NCBI RefSeq assembly: GCF_000328565.1
Contig: NC_019959.1
Coordinates: forward strand, 100,115-164,114
Length of the DNA stretch: 64,000 bases
Origin: Mycobacterium sp. JS623
GTDB lineage: Bacteria > Actinomycetota > Actinomycetes > Mycobacteriales > Mycobacteriaceae
Direction: 5' to 3'
Shown: positions 16,317 to 24,019 of the stretch, one piece after another
Layout: the number at the start of each line of letters is the position of its first letter
How positions within the stretch are numbered: the first letter of the stretch is position 1
Notes under the pieces: generated by a model
What the model was told of the DNA's origin: nothing
Databases searched by the model: none
Seen by the model: the letters and a program-made list of their open reading frames with translations, nothing else
Translations under genes and position numbers: made by a program

Positions 16317-17204
16317 GTGGGCGCCAAGACCGCCAGACCGAACAGGGAGCAGCCCGTCGTCGTTGACGTCGAGGGCGGCGTCATCGCTGCGCGGGACGTG
16401 AAGGCTGCTCGCGAGATGGCCGAAGACGCGATGACCGAGCGCGATTTTCAGCGACTGGCCAACCAGATCACCGACGAACTCCGCGACAGCGATTCGACAT
16501 TGACTCGGGCAGCACGCGACCGCGATCGCGCCACACCTCGAGACGTGAGCCACGTCGACTCCGAACGGCTGCGCGGCGAGCTGCCGGCGCGCGAGGAGTT
16601 CCGCGAGACCTTGAGCGGGCGGCAACGCAAGATCCGTTCGGCAACCAAGAACCAAGTCATGGCCGCGGCCCCGGCGTCGCAGCACGCGGCGATCGCGAGC
16701 CTGCTCTCCGGCGAGGACCCCACTGAATGGCGTCGGGTCAACGAACGGCTGCACCACGCCGCCGGTGACGCCCAGCAGCTGGATGACAGCGACCGCGCGA
16801 AGGTGCAGCGCCTTGATCGGGCCATCCAGTCCTACGAACGGCTCAACGACCGCACCCACCGGGTCTACGTCGCGGTGAAGCTGCCCGACAACCACCGCGA
16901 TGTCGCCATGCCCGAGGACTTGCCGGCGAACCTGCAACCGGGCGCCACTGTGGCCTTCGACCAGTTCACCGTGAGCCGGCACAACCTGCACGAGACGCCA
17001 GGACACGACAGTTCCCGCTACGTGGTCTTCGAGATGGTGACCAGCCGCGGCATGTACATGGGCCGCTCCGACAGCGTGGAAGACACCACGCACGTGCTAC
17101 CGCGGGGAATGCAGTTCGAGGTGGCGTCGGCCGAACACGTCGCGTACGCAACCCGATCCGGGGGCTTCAACGAACGCGTCGTACTGCAACTAAGGGAGCG
17201 CTGA
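16317..17204 (+). CDS. ADP-ribosyltransferase-fold protein (catalytic Glu motif degenerate)
   Basis: 295 aa from GTG 16317; an internal ATG at 16416 is an alternative. The first 180 residues are helical and charged. The last 115 look like a toxin-type ADP-ribosyltransferase: HRVYVAVKLP (R strand), FDQFTVSRHN (S-T-S-like position), and a final THVLPRGMQFEVAS strand that matches the ExEVLxPxGxxF motif in spacing. The two glutamates of ExE read as T and H, so catalysis by the usual mechanism is doubtful. It ends TGATG into the next gene and starts an operon that includes a CysH-like ATP pyrophosphatase. Function unknown; fold assignment is by motif only. Confidence 0.5.
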   Translation: MGAKTARPNREQPVVVDVEGGVIAARDVKAAREMAEDAMTERDFQRLANQITDELRDSDSTLTRAARDRDRATPRDVSHVDSERLRGELPAREEFRETLSGRQRKIRSATKNQVMAAAPASQHAAIASLLSGEDPTEWRRVNERLHHAAGDAQQLDDSDRAKVQRLDRAIQSYERLNDRTHRVYVAVKLPDNHRDVAMPEDLPANLQPGATVAFDQFTVSRHNLHETPGHDSSRYVVFEMVTSRGMYMGRSDSVEDTTHVLPRGMQFEVASAEHVAYATRSGGFNERVVLQLRER

Positions 17205-17626
17205 TGAGCCCCACCGAATGGATCGTGCATCCGAACCGCTCCGACATCGGGCCCGACGAGCCCGGACAGAACGGTCATTTCCGCTCCGTTTCTCGGCCTC
17301 GGTCGCGGGTGAAAGTGTCGAAGTGCTTCGCGCAGGTCACGCTGCCACACAAGCTGGCCGGCGTTGCTGATCCCGACGGCACCATCACCTTCGGCGGCCC
17401 TGACTGGTGGTTCGTCGTCGGCGCGGCCCGGACCTTCGCCAAAACTCACGTCGACTCCGACGTTCCGCCGCCGTTCGGGTTCAAGCGGGGCGGGCAGTGG
17501 CTGTGGTGGGACAACACCACCAGCGAGGAGTCGATCCTCGACGGACCTGACGGCATCGAGTACGTCCGCGAGTACCTCGACCGACTGTTCCCCAAGTTCG
17601 CTATCACCGTCAGCGACGCCCGATGA
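17204..17626 (+). CDS. Hypothetical protein of the ART/CysH-like operon
   Basis: 140 aa, ATG 17204 overlapping the previous stop as TGATG and ending in ATGA overlap with the CysH-like gene. Beta-rich and aromatic: TITFGGPDWWFVVGAARTF and WLWWDNTTSEESILDGPDG are the most distinctive stretches. It has a single Cys (KCFAQV). No family recognised. Because it is locked between two genes by stop-start overlaps, it is probably a stoichiometric partner of one of them. Confidence 0.55.
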   Translation: MSPTEWIVHPNRSDIGPDEPGQNGHFRSVSRPRSRVKVSKCFAQVTLPHKLAGVADPDGTITFGGPDWWFVVGAARTFAKTHVDSDVPPPFGFKRGGQWLWWDNTTSEESILDGPDGIEYVREYLDRLFPKFAITVSDAR

Positions 17627-18462
17627 CCGCGGCGCCGGCCGGCCTGGACGTGCACACCCTGCGCGGCATCGCCGCCCGCCGGCGTGGCGCCAAGGCTCAC
17701 CAGCCGCTGCTCGACCGGATCGCCGAACACCTCGACGAGCACGACGGCTTCGTATCGTGGAGCGGCGGAAAGGATTCAACCGTCGTCGTCGATCTCGCCC
17801 GCCAGGTCGACCCGCACATTCCGGTGGTGTTCTTCGACAGCGGACTGCAGTTTCCCGAGACGCTGCATTACCTGGAGGACCTCGCCGAAGCGTGGCAGCT
17901 GAACTATCACGTCATCACCGCCGAGCCTGACCTGCTGACGGTGCTCATCGCCGGCGGGGGCTTCGACCACGACGCCGTGGATCGACAGCTACGTGGGCAA
18001 CTCGCTGACATCATGATCACCGGGCCCGCGGCCGAAGCCCACAGTCGTTACGGCCGGGGCTCGCTGTGGGGGGTGCGCGCCGAGGAGTCCCACGGCAGGC
18101 GGATGCTCTACCGACGTGGCCTGGCCGCTGAAACCCGTGCTCGGCAACAAAGTTCGCGCAGTGAGGTCCGCGCTCAAGCTGGTGGTGTCGTGCGGAGGGC
18201 CGACGGCACGATCACCTACGGGCCGATCTGGGACTGGCAACGCTCGCACGTCTTCGAGTACTTGGCCGGGCGCGGCATCGAGCCGAATCCGCTCTACCGC
18301 AAGCTCGCCGAACTCGGCGTCCCCGAGCAGCAGATCCGGGTCGACTCGATCATCGACGCCTCCAAGCTGTCCAACGGGCACATCGCCTGGCTCCAGGCCG
18401 GTTGGCCAGAGCTTTTCGACCGCCTCAAGAGCGTTCTGCCGCGTTTGACGGAGTGGACATGA
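17623..18462 (+). CDS. CysH-like (PAPS-reductase family) ATP pyrophosphatase without cysteines
   Basis: 279 aa, ATG 17623. The PP-loop SGGKDS is at residues 47-52, followed by VVFFDSGLQFPETLHY, both diagnostic of the adenine-nucleotide alpha-hydrolase/CysH family. There is no cysteine anywhere in the protein, so neither the ECGLH redox cysteine nor an iron-sulphur cluster is possible; it cannot be a normal PAPS reductase. CysH-like proteins accompany most type IV-B CRISPR loci and DndC in phosphorothioation is a relative. Here it is in a separate operon with an ADP-ribosyltransferase-like gene, 4.7 kb from csf1. Likely activates a substrate by adenylation. Confidence 0.75.
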   Translation: MTAAPAGLDVHTLRGIAARRRGAKAHQPLLDRIAEHLDEHDGFVSWSGGKDSTVVVDLARQVDPHIPVVFFDSGLQFPETLHYLEDLAEAWQLNYHVITAEPDLLTVLIAGGGFDHDAVDRQLRGQLADIMITGPAAEAHSRYGRGSLWGVRAEESHGRRMLYRRGLAAETRARQQSSRSEVRAQAGGVVRRADGTITYGPIWDWQRSHVFEYLAGRGIEPNPLYRKLAELGVPEQQIRVDSIIDASKLSNGHIAWLQAGWPELFDRLKSVLPRLTEWT

Positions 18463-18848
18463 ACGACACCGCCGGCCAACAGCCGGAGGAGGCTGTTGAT
18501 GGCGGGGGTGGGCGACGGATAAGTGTCAGTGACGACCGGCGCGAATTAACCATCGAGTCGGAGCAGGGGCACCGGGCGGTGTACCGGTCCGCTCGGGCCG
18601 ACGGGTTCACCGAGGCCGACCTCGTCGCAGCCCACACGGTCGCCTTCAGTGCTCGAATCAGCGGACAGGTCAACCGGAGCCGTCAGCTTCGGGTGGGTCC
18701 CTGGGTGGTGGACATGCACGTGAACACCGGGCCGCCGACGTGGTGGCGACCTCGGATGGAGATCGGCGCCGATCGGGTGCTGGCGGGCTGGTTGCGCATG
18801 CTTGTGGCGGTCGTATGGGAGCGATCGCAGCCGTCAGCCAGCGGTTAA
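18459..18848 (+). CDS. Hypothetical protein, last gene of the CysH-like operon
   Basis: 129 aa from ATG 18459, overlapping the CysH-like stop as ATGA. After a disordered Gly-rich start it has a strand-helix pattern (HRAVYRSARADGFTEADLVAAH) and a Trp-rich C-terminus (LRVGPWVVDMHVNTGPPTWWRP). No motif is recognised. Coupled translation suggests that it belongs to the same system. Confidence 0.55.
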   Translation: MNDTAGQQPEEAVDGGGGRRISVSDDRRELTIESEQGHRAVYRSARADGFTEADLVAAHTVAFSARISGQVNRSRQLRVGPWVVDMHVNTGPPTWWRPRMEIGADRVLAGWLRMLVAVVWERSQPSASG

Positions 18849-18854
18849 GGGGCG

Positions 18855-18937
18855 GCGTCGCACTTCAGCGGTAGCATCGTGGTGGAAGGGCAGGCCAAGA
18901 CGGGTCGGCCCGACATCTCCGGAAGGGAGAAGGAATC
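18855..18937 (+). promoter_or_regulatory. Two-hairpin leader element, copy 1
   Basis: Promoter box GCGTCG (18855-18860), 11-bp spacer, -10 TAGCAT (18872-18877). Hairpin 1: GGGCAGGCC (18888-18896), six-base loop, GGTCGGCCC (18903-18911), with the A.G mismatch at pair 5. Hairpin 2: TCTCC (18916-18920), GGAAG, GGAGA (18926-18930), a perfect stem that differs from the usual TTCCC/GGGGA by paired changes. The 3' arm and following AGGA are the ribosome site for ATG 18938. Confidence 0.65.
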
Positions 18938-19783
18938 ATGACTGTAGGACTGGCGGACGTGTTGCCCGCCGCTGTCTACATCCAGGAGGACGACATCGAC
19001 GAGCCGCCCTACTTGTGGTCGGACCTGATCGCTCGACGCAACGCGCTGAGCTTGCGGGTCGAGGACCTGGTGCCTGTGCTGCGGGTCGACCTGCGCAAGT
19101 ATCGGTCGAGGGAGACAGGCGCGCTCGAAGTCGGCCCGGATCTCGTCGACGAGCTGATCGCCATGGAGGAGTTCGTCGACGACGAGGTTGCACGGCTGGT
19201 CGCGACCGCGCCGGCTGACGGCATCGTGGTGCTGCAGGCCGTGGTCGACCAGGCGGATTTCGAGGAAGCGCACCCGGATGCCCGGACGGTTCGGGATCTC
19301 GTTCCTTACCCGTTGTCGCTGCAGCACGTCGCGGTCGGCCGCGCAGCAGCGCAGCTGAGCCGGCAGGGCCGGGACGTGCAGGTGTATCGCGGAGAGCAGC
19401 GAGGAGACTTGACCGTCCGCCGGCTGGCGTGCGGTCTGCTGAAAGAGGAGACGGCGCGGCTGCTGGGCATCGACGCCAAGAAGTACGCAAAATTCGAGCG
19501 CAGCACCGCGGCGCCGCCGGCAGGGTTGGTAGCCGAACTGCAGGCCGTCGATGACTTCATCGTCGACAGCTCCGGCCAGCTCGACGTCACCGACGTCGAC
19601 GGGGTCAGCATCGTAGTGATGATCGACGACCAGGCCGAGTTCGAGCGGACCTATCCGCAGGCCCGCACCAAGCGTGATGGGACGGTCTTCCCGCGGCGCG
19701 TGCACCGAGTGGCAGCTGCGCGTCGGGCGCACGAACTGGAGGCTGCCGGCAGATCGGCCCGGATACTCGTGGCGGAAGACTAG
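18938..19783 (+). CDS. Protein with internally duplicated HTH-like domain
   Basis: 281 aa. Two similar halves are visible: LWSDLIARRNALSLRVEDLVPVLRVD with FEEAHPDARTVRD and an RGRDVQVYRGE-like end, then LTVRRLACGLLKEETARLLGID with FERTYPQARTKRD and GRSARILVAE. Each half therefore has an XRE-like helix-turn-helix near its start and a matching alpha/beta tail, so the gene arose by tandem duplication. A transcription regulator is likely, perhaps the one acting on the leader family it belongs to, but that is speculation. It carries leader copy 1 and is followed by an 18-bp perfect terminator hairpin. Confidence 0.6.
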   Translation: MTVGLADVLPAAVYIQEDDIDEPPYLWSDLIARRNALSLRVEDLVPVLRVDLRKYRSRETGALEVGPDLVDELIAMEEFVDDEVARLVATAPADGIVVLQAVVDQADFEEAHPDARTVRDLVPYPLSLQHVAVGRAAAQLSRQGRDVQVYRGEQRGDLTVRRLACGLLKEETARLLGIDAKKYAKFERSTAAPPAGLVAELQAVDDFIVDSSGQLDVTDVDGVSIVVMIDDQAEFERTYPQARTKRDGTVFPRRVHRVAAARRAHELEAAGRSARILVAED

Positions 19784-19826
19784 GCGTGGAGTACGCCCGG
19801 ATCATCACCCTTTGACAAGACGATAA

Positions 19827-19869
19827 GCCACCCACTCCCCACCCGGCACAGGGGTGGGGAGTGGGTGGC
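19827..19869 (+). terminator. 18-bp perfect hairpin with GGCACAG loop
   Basis: GCCACCCACTCCCCACCC (19827-19844), loop GGCACAG, then its exact complement (19852-19869). Sits between the HTH-duplication gene and the next promoter. Founding example of the hairpin family with conserved GGCAC loop. Confidence 0.7.
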
Positions 19870-19907
19870 CAAAAGGGTTGCCCTTCCGCAGGTTTCGGCG
19901 TGTCATT

Positions 19908-19988
19908 GTGTCGGTGGTGAATCGTAGAATCGTGATGTTGGGGCTTGCCGATGGGGCGGGCCACTGAGCCCAGGGAAGGGGCTTGATC
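19908..19988 (+). promoter_or_regulatory. Two-hairpin leader element, copy 2
   Basis: Box GTGTCG (19908-19913) plus GTG, 11-bp spacer, -10 TAGAAT (19925-19930). Hairpin 1: GGGCTTGCC (19941-19949) with GGCGGGCC (19955-19962), pairs 5 and 6 becoming T.G wobbles. Hairpin 2: AGCCC (19967-19971) with GGGCT (19979-19983), again a compensated stem. Start codon ATG 19989. Confidence 0.65.
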
Positions 19989-20807
19989 ATGGGGATTCAG
20001 AAACCGCAGAGGTCGGAGGCATCTGCGTTCCGCGCCGAAGTTTTGGCCGACACACGGGCGAAGATCGCGGCGCACGGGTGGACGGTGATCGCGGTGTTTC
20101 CCACGGCGGATGATCCGGGGCCGTCGTTCGCGTACACGGTGGGCCTGTCGGAGCGGGGTCTGCCGGAGCTGTCGGTGTACGGGCTGCCGGGACGGGTGGC
20201 GCACAGCCTGCTTAACGAGGTGGCTCGCCGGATGGTCGCGTCGGCTGTGGGCCTGGCGACCGGCGAGCGCGTCGAGGGTGTCTTGGCCGACGACATGGCG
20301 TTGGTGGCGGTGGCGATGAGCGATGCCAGGGAGCTGAACCTGGTGCGGGAAATCTATGGGTCGGTCGCGGCCGCGGTGCAGGTGGTGTGGCCCGATGGCG
20401 CCGGGGTGCTGCCATGGGAAAAGGGCAGCCGGGTGACGGAGGATGACCAGCCAGTGCGGGGCCGCCCTCCGCAGGCTCGACCGCTGTATCACGCTAGCCG
20501 GTTGCCGGTGACCACCGCGCAAGAGCTTGCCGACCTTATCGGCGATCAGCCGCGCCGGTCGCTGTTGGACAGTGACGGTGCGGAGCCGCAGGAGGACAAC
20601 AACATCCGCGCAGGGTGGGCAGCTAGGGCGCTGGTGGCTTATGCCCAGCACGTGGGCGGTGCCAGCTTGAGTGAGGAGATTGAGGTGGCCGCAGGCGACC
20701 TCCTGGGGGATTTGCGGCACCTGTTCGATGCGCTGGGCGTCGATTGGGACGCTGCGGTGGAGGCCTCTGGCGGTCACTATCGGGCGGAGATCTTCGGCGA
20801 GCTTTAG
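19989..20807 (+). CDS. DUF4262 domain protein
   Basis: 272 aa from ATG 19989 (an in-frame TTG lies two codons upstream). The N-terminal 150 residues follow the DUF4262 pattern: HGWTVIAVFP, PSFAYTVGLSERGLPELSVYG, then a GVLADDMALVAV strand and EIYGSVAAAVQVVWPDG. The C-terminal 100 residues are helical and outside the family. DUF4262 proteins are widespread in actinobacteria and on mobile elements with no proven function. Monocistronic, with leader copy 2. Confidence 0.7.
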   Translation: MGIQKPQRSEASAFRAEVLADTRAKIAAHGWTVIAVFPTADDPGPSFAYTVGLSERGLPELSVYGLPGRVAHSLLNEVARRMVASAVGLATGERVEGVLADDMALVAVAMSDARELNLVREIYGSVAAAVQVVWPDGAGVLPWEKGSRVTEDDQPVRGRPPQARPLYHASRLPVTTAQELADLIGDQPRRSLLDSDGAEPQEDNNIRAGWAARALVAYAQHVGGASLSEEIEVAAGDLLGDLRHLFDALGVDWDAAVEASGGHYRAEIFGEL

Positions 20808-20914
20808 CGCTGCTGGTGGCAGTCAGGGAGTGTCGTGGTCCTCCACCGGCAACGCTGCTCGCGAGGCCCGGAGATATGTTAAATGCACTGCCGCCCTTGG
20901 TGATTAGCGAATTC

Positions 20915-20996
20915 CTGTCGGTGGCGTTGGGTAGTGTGATGAGGGTAAGGGCAAGCCGTTGGGGGCAGGCCCACTCACCCGAACTGGGGGCTGTTG
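20915..20996 (+). promoter_or_regulatory. Two-hairpin leader element, copy 3
   Basis: Box CTGTCG (20915-20920) plus GTG, 11-bp spacer, -10 TAGTGT (20932-20937). Hairpin 1: GGGCAAGCC (20949-20957) with GGCAGGCCC (20964-20972), pairs 5 and 6 unpaired. Hairpin 2 is the weakest of the set: CCC (20978-20980), GAACT, GGG (20986-20988). Start ATG 20997. The preceding 107 bp after the DUF4262 stop show no other feature. Confidence 0.55.
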
Positions 20997-21236
20997 ATGG
21001 TCGTTGTTGTTTATGTCGAGGACGCCGATCCGGTGGACGTCGAACTCCGATTGAAGGGCGAGCTGGTGGCGGCGTACAACGCGGCGCACGCAGAGTGGGT
21101 TCGGCGGGCCATCGCGGAGGTCGAGGGGCAGATCGCGTGGCTGGAATCTGAGGCCGCAGAAGTTGCGCTGGCAGAGGCCGCCGCCGAGCACGCGGACGAC
21201 CTCTGGGCCGACTACGACTTGGGCATCCCAGCGTGA
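20997..21236 (+). CDS. Small acidic helical protein
   Basis: 79 aa from ATG 20997 (a TTG one codon upstream is in frame). Starts with a hydrophobic strand MVVVVYVEDADPVDV, then one long amphipathic helix rich in Glu and Ala. Likely a small dimerising or coiled-coil protein of unknown role. Single-gene unit between leader copy 3 and a 17-bp terminator. Confidence 0.5.
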   Translation: MVVVVYVEDADPVDVELRLKGELVAAYNAAHAEWVRRAIAEVEGQIAWLESEAAEVALAEAAAEHADDLWADYDLGIPA

Positions 21237-21277
21237 TCGCAAGTTAGCCGGGAAGGTGGTGGTGTTGCGCTTAGGCG

Positions 21278-21317
21278 ACACCACCACCCCACCCGGCACG
21301 GGGTGGGGTGGTGGTGT
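21278..21317 (+). terminator. 17-bp perfect hairpin with GGCACG loop
   Basis: ACACCACCACCCCACCC (21278-21294), loop GGCACG, then the exact complement (21301-21317). Same family as the hairpin at 19827. Confidence 0.7.
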
Positions 21318-21374
21318 GAAAGGCGCTGCGGTACCGACCGATTGATGATGATTGGCGGTTGTGGTCGAGCGTGT

Positions 21375-21459
21375 TTGTCGGTGGGGGCCGGTAGTGTCCT
21401 GTGATGTGAGGACGGGCCATCGGGGCCGGTCCAATGTTCCCTCGGGAGGGGATTCGGCG
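21375..21459 (+). promoter_or_regulatory. Two-hairpin leader element, copy 4
   Basis: Box TTGTCG (21375-21380) plus GTG, 11-bp spacer, -10 TAGTGT (21392-21397). Hairpin 1: GGACGGGCC (21410-21418), loop ATCGG, GGCCGGTCC (21424-21432); pair 3 is A-T here instead of G-C, and pair 5 is G.G. Hairpin 2: TTCCC (21437-21441), TCGGGA, GGGGA (21448-21452). Start ATG 21460. Confidence 0.65.
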
Positions 21460-22566
21460 ATGACCGATTTGGATACGACTGTCACTGTGATCGACGCGGC
21501 GGCACGCGCTCACGTGCCGGTGCTGCTGTGGAGTGATCCCGGCATGGGGAAGAGCTCAATCGTGCGCTCGCTGGCCGCTGCCGATGGGGTGCCGGTGGAG
21601 ACGGTGATCGGTTCGCAGCGTGAGCCGGTGGACATAGCGGGTTGGCCGGTGGTCGCCGATGGTGCCGTGCAGACCCTCGCGTTACCCGATTGGGCCAAAA
21701 CGCTTTTGGACGCCAACGGCGGCTACCTGCTGTTGGACGAGATTTCGACATGCTCGGCGTCCGTGCAGGCCGCGATGCTGACGGTGGCCTTGGAACGGGT
21801 GGTGGGCCGCACCAAACTTCCCGATGAAGTGCGCATCGTCGCTGCGGCCAATCCTCCCGACCGCAGTGCCGGTGGCGTAGACCTTACGCCACCGATGGCG
21901 AATCGGTTCCTGCACATCGAATTTGAGCCGACCGCAGAGGAATGGCTGACGGGTATGCGGTCCTCGTTCGCCGCGCTGCCCGCCTCGCGTGCTGTCGCCG
22001 CCGACGAATTGCGCCGTGCCGACGAAATCGGGGCCGTCTGCGCGTTCATCGAGCGGCGTCCTGCGCTGCTGCACGCCTATCCGGACACTGACGAGGCCGC
22101 AGGGCGGGCCTGGCCGTCACGGCGGTCGTGGGAGGCGATGGCGCGGGTGTTGGCGCATCTGCGCCGCGACGACACCGCTGCGATCGCGGCGGTGGCTCTC
22201 GGGTTAGTGGGTGACGGTGCGGGCAGCGAATTCATGGAATGGCGGGCCAGTATGGACCTGCCTGCCGTCGTGGACGTGATCGCGGACCCCAGCATCGTGG
22301 AATGGGCTACGGCGCGTCCCGATCAGGTGTGGGCGGTTCTGTCCGGTGTCGTGGCGTGGGCCTCGGGTAAGGGCACCAAGGATGCGTGGATGACCGCATG
22401 GGGGCCGCTGGTGGAGGCCGCGACCCACGGCGCTCCCGATGTGGCCGGTGCAGCCGCGCGCGCTTTGAGTGTGGCGATGCCGCCCGGTGCGAAACCGCCT
22501 GCGGCGGCGCGCAAGTTCACCGACGTGATGATCGCGGCGGGCATGGACGTAGGCAGCGCAGCATGA
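21460..22566 (+). CDS. MoxR-type AAA+ ATPase
   Basis: 368 aa from ATG 21460; the open frame extends upstream but the leader fixes this start. Walker A SDPGMGKSS (residues 25-33), Walker B YLLLDEIST (89-97) and sensor 1 AAANPPD (128-134) are intact. The arrangement, with a VWA-metalloprotease-like protein in the next overlapping gene, is the MoxR/VWA pairing used in chaperone-like remodelling of target proteins and in several defence systems. First gene of a five-gene operon that also encodes an SF1 helicase. Confidence 0.8.
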   Translation: MTDLDTTVTVIDAAARAHVPVLLWSDPGMGKSSIVRSLAAADGVPVETVIGSQREPVDIAGWPVVADGAVQTLALPDWAKTLLDANGGYLLLDEISTCSASVQAAMLTVALERVVGRTKLPDEVRIVAAANPPDRSAGGVDLTPPMANRFLHIEFEPTAEEWLTGMRSSFAALPASRAVAADELRRADEIGAVCAFIERRPALLHAYPDTDEAAGRAWPSRRSWEAMARVLAHLRRDDTAAIAAVALGLVGDGAGSEFMEWRASMDLPAVVDVIADPSIVEWATARPDQVWAVLSGVVAWASGKGTKDAWMTAWGPLVEAATHGAPDVAGAAARALSVAMPPGAKPPAAARKFTDVMIAAGMDVGSAA

Positions 22567-23822
22567 TCGAGGTCCGAGCGCTCACCGCCGAGGAATGGCG
22601 GCGGCTGCGGCTGGCGCGGATGGCCGCAGTCGAGGCGATGCCGTACTTCGCGCGCGCACTGTTCGCGTTGGTTCCGGTCGCCGCACCGGGCCTGAAAACG
22701 TTTGCAGTTGACAAGCATTGGCGGCTCTACGTCGATCCGGCGATGCTGGGCACCGAGCAGGGATGGACAATTCCGACCGCCAGTAGTGTTCTGCTCCATG
22801 AGGTCGGGCATGTGCTGCGTGACCACGCGGGGCGCGCCGAAGCGGTGGCCTGCCCGGTGGACCACACCATGTGGAATGTCGCCGCCGACGCCGAAATCAA
22901 CGACGACCTGATCGCGGCGGGCGTACGCCTGCCCGAGGGGGTGGTGACCCCGACCGGGATCGGCTGCGAGGACGGGCACGCCGCCGAGGTCTACTACCGC
23001 CATCTGGTGCCACCGGGTACGCCGCCCGCCGACCCCGCACCCGGTGAGGACGACGGGTTCGGCTGTGGATCGGGGGCCGGGGACGTGCCCGTGCCGGGGG
23101 AACTTCCCGCCGCCGCCGACGTGGGCAGCGGCACGGGATTGTCCGGGGCCGCTGCTGACCTGGTGAAGGTGGCGGTGGCCCGCGCTGTGCAGCAGGAGTT
23201 GTCGCGCTGCGGCGGGGCCGGTCGCGGCACCATGCCAGCGGGTCTGGCCCGGTGGGCGGCTGCTCAACTGGCTCCTGCCGTCGTGCCGTGGCCCAAGGTG
23301 CTGCGCGCTGCGGTGCGCCGCGCCGTCGAGGATCAGGCGGGCCAGGTGCACCACTCCTGGCGGCGACCCAACCGCCGCGCACCCAAGGGGCTGCTCCTGC
23401 CGACGCTGCGGGCACCGAAGATCACCGTCGATCTGATCATTGACACGTCGGCCTCGATGGGCGATGACGATCTTGCCGCCGCACTATCCGAGACGCGGGG
23501 TGTGTTGCGGCGCACCGGAGCCAAGGTGCGGGTGCTGTGCTGTGACGCAGCGGCCAGCAGTCCGCGTGCGGTGCGGTCCATCAGTGACGTGACGCTGACC
23601 GGTGGTGGCGGCACTGATCTGCGGGTCGGTATCGACGCCGCGCTGGCAGCACGTCCGCGAGCGGACGTGATCGTGGTGTTCACCGATGGGGGAACACCAT
23701 GGCCTGACCATCGGCTGCCGGTACCGCTGATCGTGGCGCTGATCGGCACGCACGCCGCCGACACCGCGCCGGCATGGGCCAAGACGGTGCGGGTCACGCC
23801 TGCAGCGGCGGTGGCGGCATGA
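22563..23822 (+). CDS. DUF2201-like metallopeptidase/VWA protein
   Basis: 419 aa, ATG 22563 overlapping the AAA gene stop as ATGA. The N-terminal half has a zincin motif HEVGH at 79-83 and an acidic helix NVAADAEINDDL; this order matches the putative metallopeptidase domain of DUF2201 proteins. A Pro/Gly-rich linker follows. The C-terminal half is a VWA domain with the metal-binding DTSASMG at 294-300 and a later VFTDGG. Such proteins are the usual partner of MoxR ATPases. Translational coupling supports a physical complex. Confidence 0.75.
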   Translation: MIEVRALTAEEWRRLRLARMAAVEAMPYFARALFALVPVAAPGLKTFAVDKHWRLYVDPAMLGTEQGWTIPTASSVLLHEVGHVLRDHAGRAEAVACPVDHTMWNVAADAEINDDLIAAGVRLPEGVVTPTGIGCEDGHAAEVYYRHLVPPGTPPADPAPGEDDGFGCGSGAGDVPVPGELPAAADVGSGTGLSGAAADLVKVAVARAVQQELSRCGGAGRGTMPAGLARWAAAQLAPAVVPWPKVLRAAVRRAVEDQAGQVHHSWRRPNRRAPKGLLLPTLRAPKITVDLIIDTSASMGDDDLAAALSETRGVLRRTGAKVRVLCCDAAASSPRAVRSISDVTLTGGGGTDLRVGIDAALAARPRADVIVVFTDGGTPWPDHRLPVPLIVALIGTHAADTAPAWAKTVRVTPAAAVAA

Positions 23823-24019
23823 CGAAACGGGCAGCGACGCCCGACTTCACTCGATGGGCCGACACGGTGCTCGCTGGTACCGGGTGGACCGCACACACCG
23901 TGCGTGAGGCCGCGCAGCGCGAGCGTGCCGATCTGGCGACGGCGGCGCTGGCCGATGGGTTCGCCGCCGCTGCGCGCGGGCTGGCCGCTTTCACCGAAGG
24001 CGTGGACGGTGCAGCATGA
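23819..24019 (+). CDS. Very small helical protein in the AAA/VWA operon
   Basis: 66 aa, ATG 23819, joined to both neighbours by ATGA overlaps. Almost entirely Ala/Arg/Glu helix (VREAAQRERADLATAALADGF). No motif. Its retention in an overlapping operon argues that it is real; it may be an adaptor or small subunit. Confidence 0.55.
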   Translation: MTKRAATPDFTRWADTVLAGTGWTAHTVREAAQRERADLATAALADGFAAAARGLAAFTEGVDGAA

